Shown here piece after piece: positions 26,402 to 34,705 of a DNA stretch of 64,000 nt. The translations under genes were made by a program, and so were the position numbers. Within the stretch, counting starts at the first letter, position 1. Every line of letters starts with the position of its first letter. The notes under the pieces are model-generated. The model had not been told where the DNA came from, searched no databases, and worked only from the letters and a program-made list of their open reading frames with translations. The DNA comes from Skermanella aerolata KACC 11604 (GTDB lineage Bacteria > Pseudomonadota > Alphaproteobacteria > Azospirillales > Azospirillaceae): NCBI RefSeq assembly GCF_000936425.1, contig NZ_AVFK01000001.1:248001-312000 (forward strand), given 5' to 3'.

Positions 26402-27535
26402 ATGACCAAGTACGGGCTGACGGCGCTGCTGTTGTGCGGCGCACTGACACTTGCCGCATCGCAAAGTATCGCCGCTGAAACCCTGAAGATAGGTGTCGTG
26501 GCGCCGGTGACCGGACCGGCGGCGGAATCCGGGCGTTTCCAGGTCAACGGCGCCAAGCTGGCCGCTGAAGAAGTCAATAAGGCCGGCGGCGTGCTCGGCA
26601 AGCAGCTCGAGCTGGTGATCGAGGACGACCAGACCACCAATCCCGGCGCCGTCCTCGCCTTCAGCAAGCTTGCGGGCGACAGCGACATCCCCGCCTTCAT
26701 CGGCTCGATCCGCTCGACCCAGGTCCACGCGATGGCGCCCGATGTCATCAAGACCGGCAAGCCGATGATGATCGGCGGAACCGATCCCAAATTGACCCAT
26801 ATGGGCAACCCGTGGCTGTTCCGCTTCCGCCCCAACGACACCTATTCCGCCAGGGTCATCGCGGAGTATGGCGTCAACGTTCTGAAGCGCAAGAAATGGG
26901 CGATCGTCCATTCCACCGACGCCTTCGGTACGGCGGGCAAGAACGCATTGGCCGATCAGCTCAAGGCGCTGGGCGCCGAAACGGTTATCACCCAGGGCTA
27001 CACCAACAACTCGCAGGACTTCACGCCGGTAGCCCTCGCGGTGAAGGCGGCCGGGGCCGAGATCCTTTCCAGCTACGTCACGTTCGAGACCGACCAGGGC
27101 ATCCTCGCCAAGCAGATGCGCCAGCTCGGCGTCGATCTGCCGTGGATCGGCTCGACCACCATCTCCACGACGTCGGCCCTGCGTCTGGCGGGACCCGCCC
27201 TCAACGGCACCTGGGGCGTCACCGACTTCGCGGAGAAGTCCAGCCCGGCGTCCGAAGCGTTCTCCCAGAAATACATGGCGGCCTACAATACCAAGGCCGA
27301 TGTTTTCTCAGCCTGGCCCTATGACGCGGTGACGGTGCTCGCCAAGGCGATCAACGACGCCGGCAGCACGGACCCCGAGAAGATCCGGGCCGCGCTGATG
27401 GCGATCAGCGGCTTCGCCGGGGCGGAAGGCACCTACGACTTCGACCAGAACGGCGACGGGCTGCACGGCTACAACATCGTGCACAACGACAACGGCACCA
27501 TCGTCTTCGAGCGTCGGATCGACTTCAAGGACTGA
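26402..27535 (+). CDS. Branched-chain amino acid/amide-type ABC substrate-binding protein
   Basis: The 377-residue periplasmic binding protein of the LivK family has a signal peptide (LTLAASQSIAAE) and the motif LKIGVVAPVTGPAAESGR. The usual later stretch AAEEVNKAGGVLGKQLELVIEDDQ follows. GGGGGAAACG precedes the ATG. The 150-base gap before it is AT-rich and could hold its own promoter. The genes on either side suggest an amide or urea-like ligand rather than leucine. Confidence 0.92.
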   Translation: MTKYGLTALLLCGALTLAASQSIAAETLKIGVVAPVTGPAAESGRFQVNGAKLAAEEVNKAGGVLGKQLELVIEDDQTTNPGAVLAFSKLAGDSDIPAFIGSIRSTQVHAMAPDVIKTGKPMMIGGTDPKLTHMGNPWLFRFRPNDTYSARVIAEYGVNVLKRKKWAIVHSTDAFGTAGKNALADQLKALGAETVITQGYTNNSQDFTPVALAVKAAGAEILSSYVTFETDQGILAKQMRQLGVDLPWIGSTTISTTSALRLAGPALNGTWGVTDFAEKSSPASEAFSQKYMAAYNTKADVFSAWPYDAVTVLAKAINDAGSTDPEKIRAALMAISGFAGAEGTYDFDQNGDGLHGYNIVHNDNGTIVFERRIDFKD

Positions 27536-27606
27536 GCCGTCACGTACCCTGCGCTGGATCGCTATCGGCCCGGCTTATCGTCGGACTGGCCGCTGAAAGG
27601 ACGCTC

Positions 27607-28482
27607 ATGTCCATTACTCTGCAATTGCTCTTCACGGGGCTCGGCATCGGCAGCATCTATGCGCTGGTGGCGTTGGGCTTCGTTCTGATCTACCGCGCCA
27701 CCAACGTCGTCAACTTCGCCCAGGGCGACTTCTCGATGATCGGGGCGTTCCTGATGGTCGTCTTCGCCGTCGACATGGGGCTGCCCTACTGGCTGTCGGC
27801 GGTCATCGCCATCGCCGCCATGGCGGGTTTCGGCATCCTGTTCAATTACGGCGTCTATTACCCGCTCCGCCACCGGACCTTCCTGCCGGTCGTCATCAGC
27901 ACCATCGGCGCCTCGATCCTGCTCCAGAACGGGGTGCTGGCGGCCTATGGCCCGCATCCGCAAAGCCTGCCGGCCATGCTGCCCTTTCCCGGCATCGCCG
28001 TCGGCGGCGTCTTCCTGGATAGCCAATACCTCCTGATCCTCGCCGTCACCGGCGCAATGGTCGTCCTGCAATACCTGTTCTTCGAGCGGACGATGCTCGG
28101 CAAGAAGCTTCAGGCGACCTCGCAGGACAAGGAGATGGCGTCGCTGCTCGGCATCCCAGTGGCATTGATGATCGGGATCACCTTCGCCTACAGCGCGGTG
28201 CTCGGCGGGCTGGCCGGCATCCTGGTGGCGCCGCTGCTGTTCGTCTCGATCAACATGGGCTCGACCATCGCGCTGAAGGCATTCGCGGCCAGCATCATCG
28301 GCGGGTTCGGCGACGTGACCGGAGCCATCGTCGGCGGGCTGGCGCTGGGTGTCGTCGAGACCTTCGGCGCAGCCTATATCTCGGTTCCCTACAAGGACGG
28401 CTTCGCCTTCCTGGTGCTGTTCCTGTTCCTGATGGTCCGGCCGCAGGGCGTATTCGGCGAGAAGGTGGCGGAGAAGGCATGA
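27607..28482 (+). CDS. livH: Branched-chain-type ABC permease (LivH family)
   Basis: The 291-residue permease starts LQLLFTGLGIGSIYALVALGFVLIYRATNVVNFAQGDFSMIGA in the usual LivH manner and has about eight membrane segments. Its last bases overlap the start of the next gene (ATGA). It would pair with the LivM half of the fusion protein downstream. Confidence 0.92.
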   Translation: MSITLQLLFTGLGIGSIYALVALGFVLIYRATNVVNFAQGDFSMIGAFLMVVFAVDMGLPYWLSAVIAIAAMAGFGILFNYGVYYPLRHRTFLPVVISTIGASILLQNGVLAAYGPHPQSLPAMLPFPGIAVGGVFLDSQYLLILAVTGAMVVLQYLFFERTMLGKKLQATSQDKEMASLLGIPVALMIGITFAYSAVLGGLAGILVAPLLFVSINMGSTIALKAFAASIIGGFGDVTGAIVGGLALGVVETFGAAYISVPYKDGFAFLVLFLFLMVRPQGVFGEKVAEKA

Positions 28483-30260
28483 CCGACGCAACCCTCTCCC
28501 ATCCCGCTCCGGCGTCCAACCGGGGTGCTATCGCCGGCGGCATCGTGCTGGCGGTGCTGGCCGCGGCACTCGCGGTCCTGCCGCTGACGATGACGCTTTC
28601 CGCCTACGTGCTGAACATGCTGATGCAGGCCGTGACCTATACGGTCGCGGTGCTCGGCCTTACCGTCGTGCTGGGCTATACCGGCCAGCTCTCGCTGGCG
28701 CAGGCCGCCTTCTTCGGCATCGGCGCCTACGCCGTGGCGCTCGGCACCGTCGATTACGGCCTGGGCTTCTGGCTGTCGATGGTGCTGGGCCTTGCCGCCT
28801 CCGCCGTGGCGGGCGCCGTGCTCGGGCTGACCTCGCTGCGGATCGGCGGCCATTACCTTGCGATGGTCACCATCGCCTTTCAGCAGATCGTGACGCTGGT
28901 CCTCGTCAACTCGATCGATGTCACCCATGGTCCGGACGGCGTCTCCGGCATCGCGCGGCCCAACCTGCCCGGCGTCTCGCTGGCCAATGCCAAGGCCTAC
29001 CTGACCTTCTGCATCGTCGTGCTCTACGCCGTCGGCCTGGCCGTCTGGTATCTGCGGCGCACCCGCCTCGGCCGCGCCATGCAGGCGGTGCGCGACAACG
29101 AGCTGGCGGCCGGAGTGGTCGGCGTCAACACCTACCGGACCAAAGTCGTCGCCTTCACCATCAGCGCCATCCTCGGCGGTCTCGGCGGAGCGCTGTTCGC
29201 GTCCGGCTTTTCCTATATCAGCCCGGACCAGTTCAGCTTCGCGGAATCCGTGGTGTTCCTGACCATGGCCCTGATCGGCGGCGTCCAGTCCGCCTTCGGC
29301 ACGGCGCTGGGTACCGGACTGCTGATCCTCCTGCCGGAATGGCTGCGCTTCCTGAAGGAGATCTATCTAGCGATCTACGGCCTCTCCGTCATCCTGATCA
29401 TGGTGTTCATGCCGGAAGGCATCTGGGGCCTGCTGGAACGGATCGCCCATGTCGGCGGCGGACGCCCTGCAGTGGTCACGCCAAGGCCGTTCCGGCTCGA
29501 CATCCCGGATTCCGGCCCGGCCGACATCCTGGAGACCCGCGGCCTCGCCAAGCACTTCGGCGGCCTGCGGGCGGTCGACGGCGTCGACCTGAAGGTCGAG
29601 CGCGGCAGCGTCCATGCCCTGATCGGCCCCAACGGCTCGGGCAAGACGACGCTGCTGAACGTGCTCAGCGGGCTGTACCGGCCGACCGGGGGCAGCGTCT
29701 CGCTGGCCGGCCGCGATATCACCCGGCTCGCTCCGCACGAACGGTGCGCCGCCGGTGTCGGCCGGACCTTCCAGAACATTCGGCTGTTCAGGTCGCTCTC
29801 GATCCTCGACAACGTGCTGATCGGCGCGCAGCGTCCGGGCGCACCTGCGAAGGGGGAGGCGGCCCTGCGCGAACGCGCCTTCGAAGCGCTGGGCTTCGTC
29901 GGCCTCGCCGACAAGGCGTCCGAGCTGGTCGGTAGCCTGCCCTACGGCCACCAGCGTCTAGTGGAGATCGCCCGCGCTCTCGCCGGAAACCCGACGCTGC
30001 TCCTGCTCGACGAACCCGCCGCCGGCCTCAACCCGACGGAAAAGCAGGAGCTGGTCGAACTGCTGCGCCGCCTGAAGGGGCATGGTCTGACGATCTTCCT
30101 GATCGACCACGACATGGCGATGGTCGAGCGCATCGCCGACCACATCACCGTGCTCAACTTCGGCAAGCGCATCGCCGAAGGCACTCCGCGCGACGTCCTG
30201 CGCCATCCCGCCGTGATAGCGGCCTATCTCGGAGAGGTGCCGACCCATGGCGCTGCTTGA
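28479..30260 (+). CDS. Fused LivM permease and LivG ATPase
   Basis: One protein of 593 residues holds two ABC parts. Residues 1 to about 330 are a LivM permease, with LGYTGQLSLAQAAFFGIGAYAVAL and the loop following LRIGGHYLAMVTIAF. From about 350 a LivG ATPase begins: GPNGSGKTT, VGRTFQNIRLF, LPYGHQRLVEIARAL, LLLLDEPAAGLN and LIDHDMAMVE. The two parts are in frame with no stop or start between them. Such fusions occur in alphaproteobacterial transporters. It overlaps the genes on both sides. Confidence 0.92.
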   Translation: MTDATLSHPAPASNRGAIAGGIVLAVLAAALAVLPLTMTLSAYVLNMLMQAVTYTVAVLGLTVVLGYTGQLSLAQAAFFGIGAYAVALGTVDYGLGFWLSMVLGLAASAVAGAVLGLTSLRIGGHYLAMVTIAFQQIVTLVLVNSIDVTHGPDGVSGIARPNLPGVSLANAKAYLTFCIVVLYAVGLAVWYLRRTRLGRAMQAVRDNELAAGVVGVNTYRTKVVAFTISAILGGLGGALFASGFSYISPDQFSFAESVVFLTMALIGGVQSAFGTALGTGLLILLPEWLRFLKEIYLAIYGLSVILIMVFMPEGIWGLLERIAHVGGGRPAVVTPRPFRLDIPDSGPADILETRGLAKHFGGLRAVDGVDLKVERGSVHALIGPNGSGKTTLLNVLSGLYRPTGGSVSLAGRDITRLAPHERCAAGVGRTFQNIRLFRSLSILDNVLIGAQRPGAPAKGEAALRERAFEALGFVGLADKASELVGSLPYGHQRLVEIARALAGNPTLLLLDEPAAGLNPTEKQELVELLRRLKGHGLTIFLIDHDMAMVERIADHITVLNFGKRIAEGTPRDVLRHPAVIAAYLGEVPTHGAA

Positions 30261-30978
30261 ACTTATCAGCGTCACCGCCAGCTACGGGGCGGTCGATGCG
30301 CTGAACGCCGTTTCCCTCAGGGTGGAGGAAGGAGAGATCGTGACCCTGCTCGGCGCCAACGGCGCCGGCAAGACCACGACGCTGCGCACGATCTCCGGCC
30401 TGATGAAGCCCCGGTCGGGCTCCATCCGGTTCCTCGGGAAGGAAATCGCCGGCGCTTCCGCCAACTCCATCGTCCGGCTGGGGCTGTCCCACGTGCCGGA
30501 AGGACGGCGGATCTTCCCAGGATTGACGGTCCGCGAGAACATCCTGCTCGGCAGTTCCAACCGGAGCCGGGTGCCCAAGGCTGAACTCGACCGCGACCTC
30601 GATGCGGCATTCGGGATCTTCCCCGACATCCTGAAGTTCGCCGACGCGCCGGGTTGGACGCTGTCTGGCGGCCAGCAGCAGATGGTCGCGGTCGCGCGCG
30701 GCCTGATGGCCCGTCCGAAGCTGCTGATGCTGGACGAGCCGTCGCTGGGCCTCGCTCCGATCATCGTGCAGCAGGTCTTCCGCACGATAGCGGCCATCAG
30801 GGAGCGAGGGACAACCGTCTTGCTGGTCGAGCAAAACGCTCATATGGCGCTTTCCATCGCCGACCGGGGCTATGTGCTGGAGACGGGCCGGCTGATCGTC
30901 GAAGGACCCCCCGCCACCCTGTTGAACAACGAGGAAGTCCGCGCCGCCTACTTGGGAGGCAGGGTGACCGCCGGCTGA
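30247..30978 (+). CDS. livF: Branched-chain-type ABC ATPase (LivF family)
   Basis: The 243-residue ATPase shows GANGAGKTT, LSHVPEGRRIFPGLTVRENI (a LivF hallmark), LSGGQQQMVAVARGL and LLMLDEPSLGLAP. Its start lies 14 bases inside the end of the LivMG fusion. Its last 31 bases overlap the end of the convergent glutathione peroxidase gene. Confidence 0.93.
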   Translation: MALLELISVTASYGAVDALNAVSLRVEEGEIVTLLGANGAGKTTTLRTISGLMKPRSGSIRFLGKEIAGASANSIVRLGLSHVPEGRRIFPGLTVRENILLGSSNRSRVPKAELDRDLDAAFGIFPDILKFADAPGWTLSGGQQQMVAVARGLMARPKLLMLDEPSLGLAPIIVQQVFRTIAAIRERGTTVLLVEQNAHMALSIADRGYVLETGRLIVEGPPATLLNNEEVRAAYLGGRVTAG

Positions 30979-31535
30979 TCCAGCGCCGCTTCCACCGCCT
31001 TGACCACCTGACTGGATTGCGGCGAGGTGGCGGTCGGGAACCAGCCGGCCAGCTTGCCGTCGGGGCCGACCAGATACTTGTGGAAGTTCCAGCGCGGCCG
31101 GGCCTCCTGGCCCAGCTCGCTGGCCGCCCACTGGTAGAAAGGATGCGCCTTCGGGCCGATGACGATCTGCTTCTCGGTCAGCGGGAAGTCGATCGCGAAG
31201 TTGACCTCGCAGAAGTCCTTGATCTGCTCGGCGCTGCCCGGCTCCTGCCCGCCGAAGTCGTTGCTCGGCACGCCGAGGACGACCAGTCCCCTGTCGCGGT
31301 AACGCTGCCACAGCGCTTCCAGGTCGGCGTATTGCGGGGTATAGCCGCACATCGACGCCGTGTTCACGACCAGCACGGCCTTCCCGGCATATTGCGCCAG
31401 CGGCAGCGGAGACCCGTCGATCGACTGGAAACTGAATTCATGGGCGCTGGTCGGCATGACGGCCCTCCCTTGCGATGAGACGACGACGGCGCCCGGCATC
31501 AGGAGCACCAGGATCGACACTATCAAACGACGCAT
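30948..31535 (-). CDS. Glutathione peroxidase family protein, secreted
   Basis: The 195-residue thiol peroxidase has a cysteine in the catalytic site NTASMCGYTPQY, the usual replacement for selenocysteine. It also has VLGVPSNDFGGQEPG (catalytic Gln region) and WNFHKYLVGPDGK (Trp-Asn-Phe). An N-terminal hydrophobic segment (LIVSILVLLMPGAVVVSSQG) suggests export. It probably reduces peroxides in the periplasm. The gene is convergent with livF and overlaps it by 31 bases. Confidence 0.92.
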   Translation of the reverse strand: MRRLIVSILVLLMPGAVVVSSQGRAVMPTSAHEFSFQSIDGSPLPLAQYAGKAVLVVNTASMCGYTPQYADLEALWQRYRDRGLVVLGVPSNDFGGQEPGSAEQIKDFCEVNFAIDFPLTEKQIVIGPKAHPFYQWAASELGQEARPRWNFHKYLVGPDGKLAGWFPTATSPQSSQVVKAVEAALDQPAVTLPPK

Positions 31536-31594
31536 GGCGGCAACTCCTTCTTTCCATCATCTATGTGGATCAGCCGTCGCCCGCGTCCAGCGCC

Positions 31595-32338
31595 TTACGC
31601 AAGCTCCCGGAACAGGCTGCCCCATCCCCGGACCCGTGCCGTATCCACGCCCGTCATGCGCAGGGCCTTCCAGACGACGGTGGAGATCGTGTCGTAGACG
31701 GGTATGCCCAGCGCCGCCTCCACCCGCTCGGCGATCGGTGCGCCGCGCATGTTGGTGCAGACGATCGCGATGGCCTGTGGCCTGGCTTCGGCCACCTCGG
31801 CGCACATCCGTTCCAGCTGTTCCTCGGTAACCTCGGAAAAGGAGAAGTTGCCCCGGTCGTTCAGGTGCCGTTCGGCCACCACGTCGAAGCCGGCAGCCCG
31901 GTAGTTTCCGACCATCTTCTCATGTATCTCGTCCAGATAGGGGCTGACGAGGGCGATCCGCGTCCGGTCCGTCGTTTCCAGGATCTCGTTCAGCGCCAGC
32001 ATGGAGGTGCAGGCGGGAATGCCGGTCTCCTCCAGCAGCCGGTCGCACAGCCGTTCGTCCGCGTCGAACCCCAGCCACCCCGCCGAGGTGCCGTTCCAGC
32101 CGATCGCGTGCAAGCGGGCATCGGCCAGCAGACGGGCGGCTGACAGGAAAGGCTGTTCGTCGAACTGGCCGAGAGCAGCAGGACGCAACGAGATCTCGGT
32201 CACCGGGAACCGCCCGAAATGGGCGGAGACTTCCGGCAGGCCGCTCAGCATGGCGGAGGTTATCGGCTCGACCACCGTGTTGGACGACGGCGTCAGCATG
32301 CCCAGCAGCACCCGGTCATGAGGCGAAGGATTGTTCAT
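31595..32338 (-). CDS. Asp/Glu racemase superfamily protein, arylmalonate decarboxylase-like
   Basis: The 247-residue protein has the fold of maleate isomerase, Asp/Glu racemase and arylmalonate decarboxylase, beginning LLGMLTPSSNTVVEP. Maleate isomerase and racemases use two cysteines. Here the first position reads GTS (83-85) and only the second cysteine is kept, in IVCTNMRG (C194). Bacterial arylmalonate decarboxylase has the same Gly-Thr-Ser plus single Cys pattern. A decarboxylase is therefore more likely than a racemase, but the substrate is unknown. It lies upstream of the glutathione peroxidase gene on the same strand. Confidence 0.75.
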   Translation of the reverse strand: MNNPSPHDRVLLGMLTPSSNTVVEPITSAMLSGLPEVSAHFGRFPVTEISLRPAALGQFDEQPFLSAARLLADARLHAIGWNGTSAGWLGFDADERLCDRLLEETGIPACTSMLALNEILETTDRTRIALVSPYLDEIHEKMVGNYRAAGFDVVAERHLNDRGNFSFSEVTEEQLERMCAEVAEARPQAIAIVCTNMRGAPIAERVEAALGIPVYDTISTVVWKALRMTGVDTARVRGWGSLFRELA

Positions 32339-32420
32339 CGGGATCGTTCCTTCATTATAGATTGTTCAAAAGCCGGCCGCATCGCCAGCAGAATGGAAAT
32401 CAAGCCCTCGGGAGGGAGCA

Positions 32421-32858
32421 ATGACGGACCAACACGATCTGGAGCGTTTCGTACGGGCTCAGGAGCCCGTCATCGCCCAGGTCCGGGAAGAACTCGGCGC
32501 CGGACGGAAACGCAGCCACTGGATGTGGTTCGTCTTCCCGCAAATAGCCGGACTTGGTCACAGCGCCATGGCCCAACGCTATGCGATCGCATCGCTGGAA
32601 GAGGCGCGGGCCTATCTCGGCCATCCCGTACTCGGCTCCCGTTTGATCGAACTCACGGAACTGGTCAATCGGGCGAACGGCCGCTCGGTCCACGACATCT
32701 TCGGCAGGCCGGACGACCTCAAGTTCCATTCCTCCATGACGCTGTTCGCTCAGGCGAAGCCCGACACGCCGGTCTTCCAGGCGGCGCTGGACAAGTATTT
32801 CGGCGGCGTCATGGATCAGGGAACCCTCGGGAAGCTAAAGCCTGAGCCATCGCGATGA
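32421..32858 (+). CDS. DUF1810 family protein
   Basis: The 145-residue protein shows the family core RKRSHWMWFVFPQIAGLG, YAIASLEEARAYL and DDLKFHSSMTLFAQA. The biochemical role of DUF1810 is not established. GGGAGGGAGC precedes the ATG. It is divergent from the AMDase-like gene and its last 50 bases overlap the end of the convergent amidase gene. Confidence 0.88.
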   Translation: MTDQHDLERFVRAQEPVIAQVREELGAGRKRSHWMWFVFPQIAGLGHSAMAQRYAIASLEEARAYLGHPVLGSRLIELTELVNRANGRSVHDIFGRPDDLKFHSSMTLFAQAKPDTPVFQAALDKYFGGVMDQGTLGKLKPEPSR

Positions 32859-33999
32859 GATCGGCGTCGCCGCCATGCCAGCCGATCAGCGAAAGCCCGA
32901 CGGGAACGCCGCCGGACCGGCCCAGTGGCAGGCTGATCTGCGGCGATCCCGTCAGCCCGGCGATGGCCGTCAGGTCGATGATCCGGCTGACGGCGTTCCG
33001 CATTTCGGACACACGCGCATCGCGCCGGATCGGCAGGATCGGCATCGTCGGCAGGCAGAGCACCCGCCGGTCGCCAAGCAGTTCCTCCATCCGCTCCCGC
33101 GCCCGCTCCCGGAACGCCTTGGCGACGTCGATCTCCGCCTGTGGCACCTTGCCGTCGCTGGCGAAGGCGCCTGCGACCTCGCTGGAGAAGCGGGGGTTGA
33201 CCCGGTCGATCCAGTCGCGGAAGGTGTCCTGGAACTCGGTCGATTGCAGCACCCGCTGATGGCGCGGCCAGTCCGCGATATCGCCATCGGCAAGCCTGCA
33301 CTCCCGCACGCTCGCGAACTCCGCCTTCAGCCGGTCGAGCACGGGACGCAAGGCATCCGCGACAGCAGCGTCGGCGATCCCGAAGCAGTCGGTGGCGACC
33401 AGAATTTCGGCCGGCAATGCGTCGCCGATCCCTTCCTGCAACAGCACGGCTCCGACCCGCCCGAACATCTCCGCATCGCGCGTGAAGTACCCGACCGTAT
33501 CGAAGCTCGGCGCCTGGGTCATCAGCCCGGCAACGGGAATGCGGCCATGGGTCGGACGCAGCCCGTACAACCCGCAGAAACTCGACGGCGTCCGGACCGA
33601 CCCGCCGGAATCCGTACCCAGCGCGAAATCCACCAGACCGCCGGCGACCGCCGAGGCCGATCCGCTGGACGATCCACCGGGCACCAGATCAGGCGCCTGC
33701 GGATTGACCGGCGTCCCATGATGGCGGTTGATTCCTAGCAACCCGAGCGAGATCTCGTCCGTGATGGTCTTGCCCGCGACGCCGGCTCCGGCATCGAGCA
33801 GGACCTGGGCCGCCCAGGCATGGCGTTCGGCCGGAGGATGGCTGGCGGCCCAATCGGGATTGCCGCAGCCGGTGACATGGCCTGCGACATCGAACAGGTC
33901 CTTGACGGCAAAGGTCAGCCCGGCCAGCGGCCCATCGGCCGAGCCCTCGACCCGGACATCGGTTCCGGGAACGAAGGCTCCCAGCAGTTCCTGCGACAT
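32809..33999 (-). CDS. Amidase-signature-family hydrolase
   Basis: The 396-residue enzyme shows the Ser-cisSer-Lys catalytic site: lysine in FAVKDLFDVAG, the glycine-serine region PGGSSSGSASAVAGG, and the nucleophile in ALGTDSGGSVRTPSSFCG. ATG at 33999 is chosen because upstream sequence lacks family similarity. It follows the GlcG-like gene and belongs to the block around the oligopeptide-type transporter. The substrate is not known. Confidence 0.9.
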   Translation of the reverse strand: MSQELLGAFVPGTDVRVEGSADGPLAGLTFAVKDLFDVAGHVTGCGNPDWAASHPPAERHAWAAQVLLDAGAGVAGKTITDEISLGLLGINRHHGTPVNPQAPDLVPGGSSSGSASAVAGGLVDFALGTDSGGSVRTPSSFCGLYGLRPTHGRIPVAGLMTQAPSFDTVGYFTRDAEMFGRVGAVLLQEGIGDALPAEILVATDCFGIADAAVADALRPVLDRLKAEFASVRECRLADGDIADWPRHQRVLQSTEFQDTFRDWIDRVNPRFSSEVAGAFASDGKVPQAEIDVAKAFRERARERMEELLGDRRVLCLPTMPILPIRRDARVSEMRNAVSRIIDLTAIAGLTGSPQISLPLGRSGGVPVGLSLIGWHGGDADLIAMAQALASRGFPDP

Positions 34000-34036
34000 G
34001 CGTATCTCTCGGCTTATGAAAAACTCTGGCCTCCGG

Positions 34037-34519
34037 TCAGCGCGGCGTCTGTCCCCGGATGATCCCGGTGTCTTCGGCCCCCATCGGCACGAAGTCTTCG
34101 AAAGGCGAGGCGCCCGGTATCGCCGCAACACCCGCCCGCGCCACTTGGAGGTCTTCGGCCCCGGTCCCCGATCCGGCCCCGACCGCCCCGACCACCATCC
34201 CCTCGACCAGGATCGGCAGACCGCCGATCAGGTTGGTCCAGCGCCCTTCGGACGCCAGCGCTATCTGCAACTCGACATCCGCATGCGCTCCCCCCGTCGG
34301 CGTGCCGGAGAGAGCCGCCGTCACCGCCTTGGCGCGCGACGACAGGACGCTCAGCGCCTTCGATCCGTCCATCCGGGCGAAGGAGAGCAGGTTGCCGCCC
34401 AGATCCACCACCGAAATGCACATCGGCCGCTCCATCCGCTCGGCTTCGGCGATGGCGGCATTCAGCACCGCCATCGCTCCGGACAAAGTAAGATTTCGGG
34501 CCGGCTTGGTCAGGTCCAT
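34037..34519 (-). CDS. GlcG/HbpS-like protein (DUF336)
   Basis: The 160-residue protein has the typical DUF336 pattern: ERMERPMCISVVDLGGNLLSFARMDGS, then SRAKAVTAALSG and GGLPILVEGMVVGAVGAGSGTG. Members such as HbpS bind haem or cobalamin-like ligands, while others are of unknown role in catabolic operons. ATG at 34519 fits the family start better than the TTG at 34546. Confidence 0.82.
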   Translation of the reverse strand: MDLTKPARNLTLSGAMAVLNAAIAEAERMERPMCISVVDLGGNLLSFARMDGSKALSVLSSRAKAVTAALSGTPTGGAHADVELQIALASEGRWTNLIGGLPILVEGMVVGAVGAGSGTGAEDLQVARAGVAAIPGASPFEDFVPMGAEDTGIIRGQTPR

Positions 34520-34558
34520 GACGAACAACCTTCTGATAAACTCCAAAGGATCGAAGAC

Positions 34559-34688
34559 ATTGACCGGTCAGTAACGTTAGGTGTCGGGCTGAAGAGGCCC
34601 GACCTACGTCAGCGTGCTTTCGGCCGAATATCTTTTTGTAGGTCGGGCCTCTTCAGCCCGACATCTTTGCCGGAACTCACCGGTCAAT
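34559..34688. repeat. 130-base inverted-repeat element between two catabolic genes
   Basis: Ends ATTGACCGGT (34559-34568) and ACCGGTCAAT (34679-34688) are perfect inverted repeats. Inside lie two inverted copies of a unit with GTCGGGC-tgaagag-GCCCGAC hairpins (34581-34607 and 34638-34664). The first copy is related, over 36 bases with one mismatch, to the copy at 42546-42581. It carries no gene. It may act as a terminator between the dppA-like gene and the GlcG-like gene, or be a MITE/REP-like mobile remnant. Confidence 0.8.
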
Positions 34689-34705
34689 CTTAAAGGCTAC
34701 CGGCA

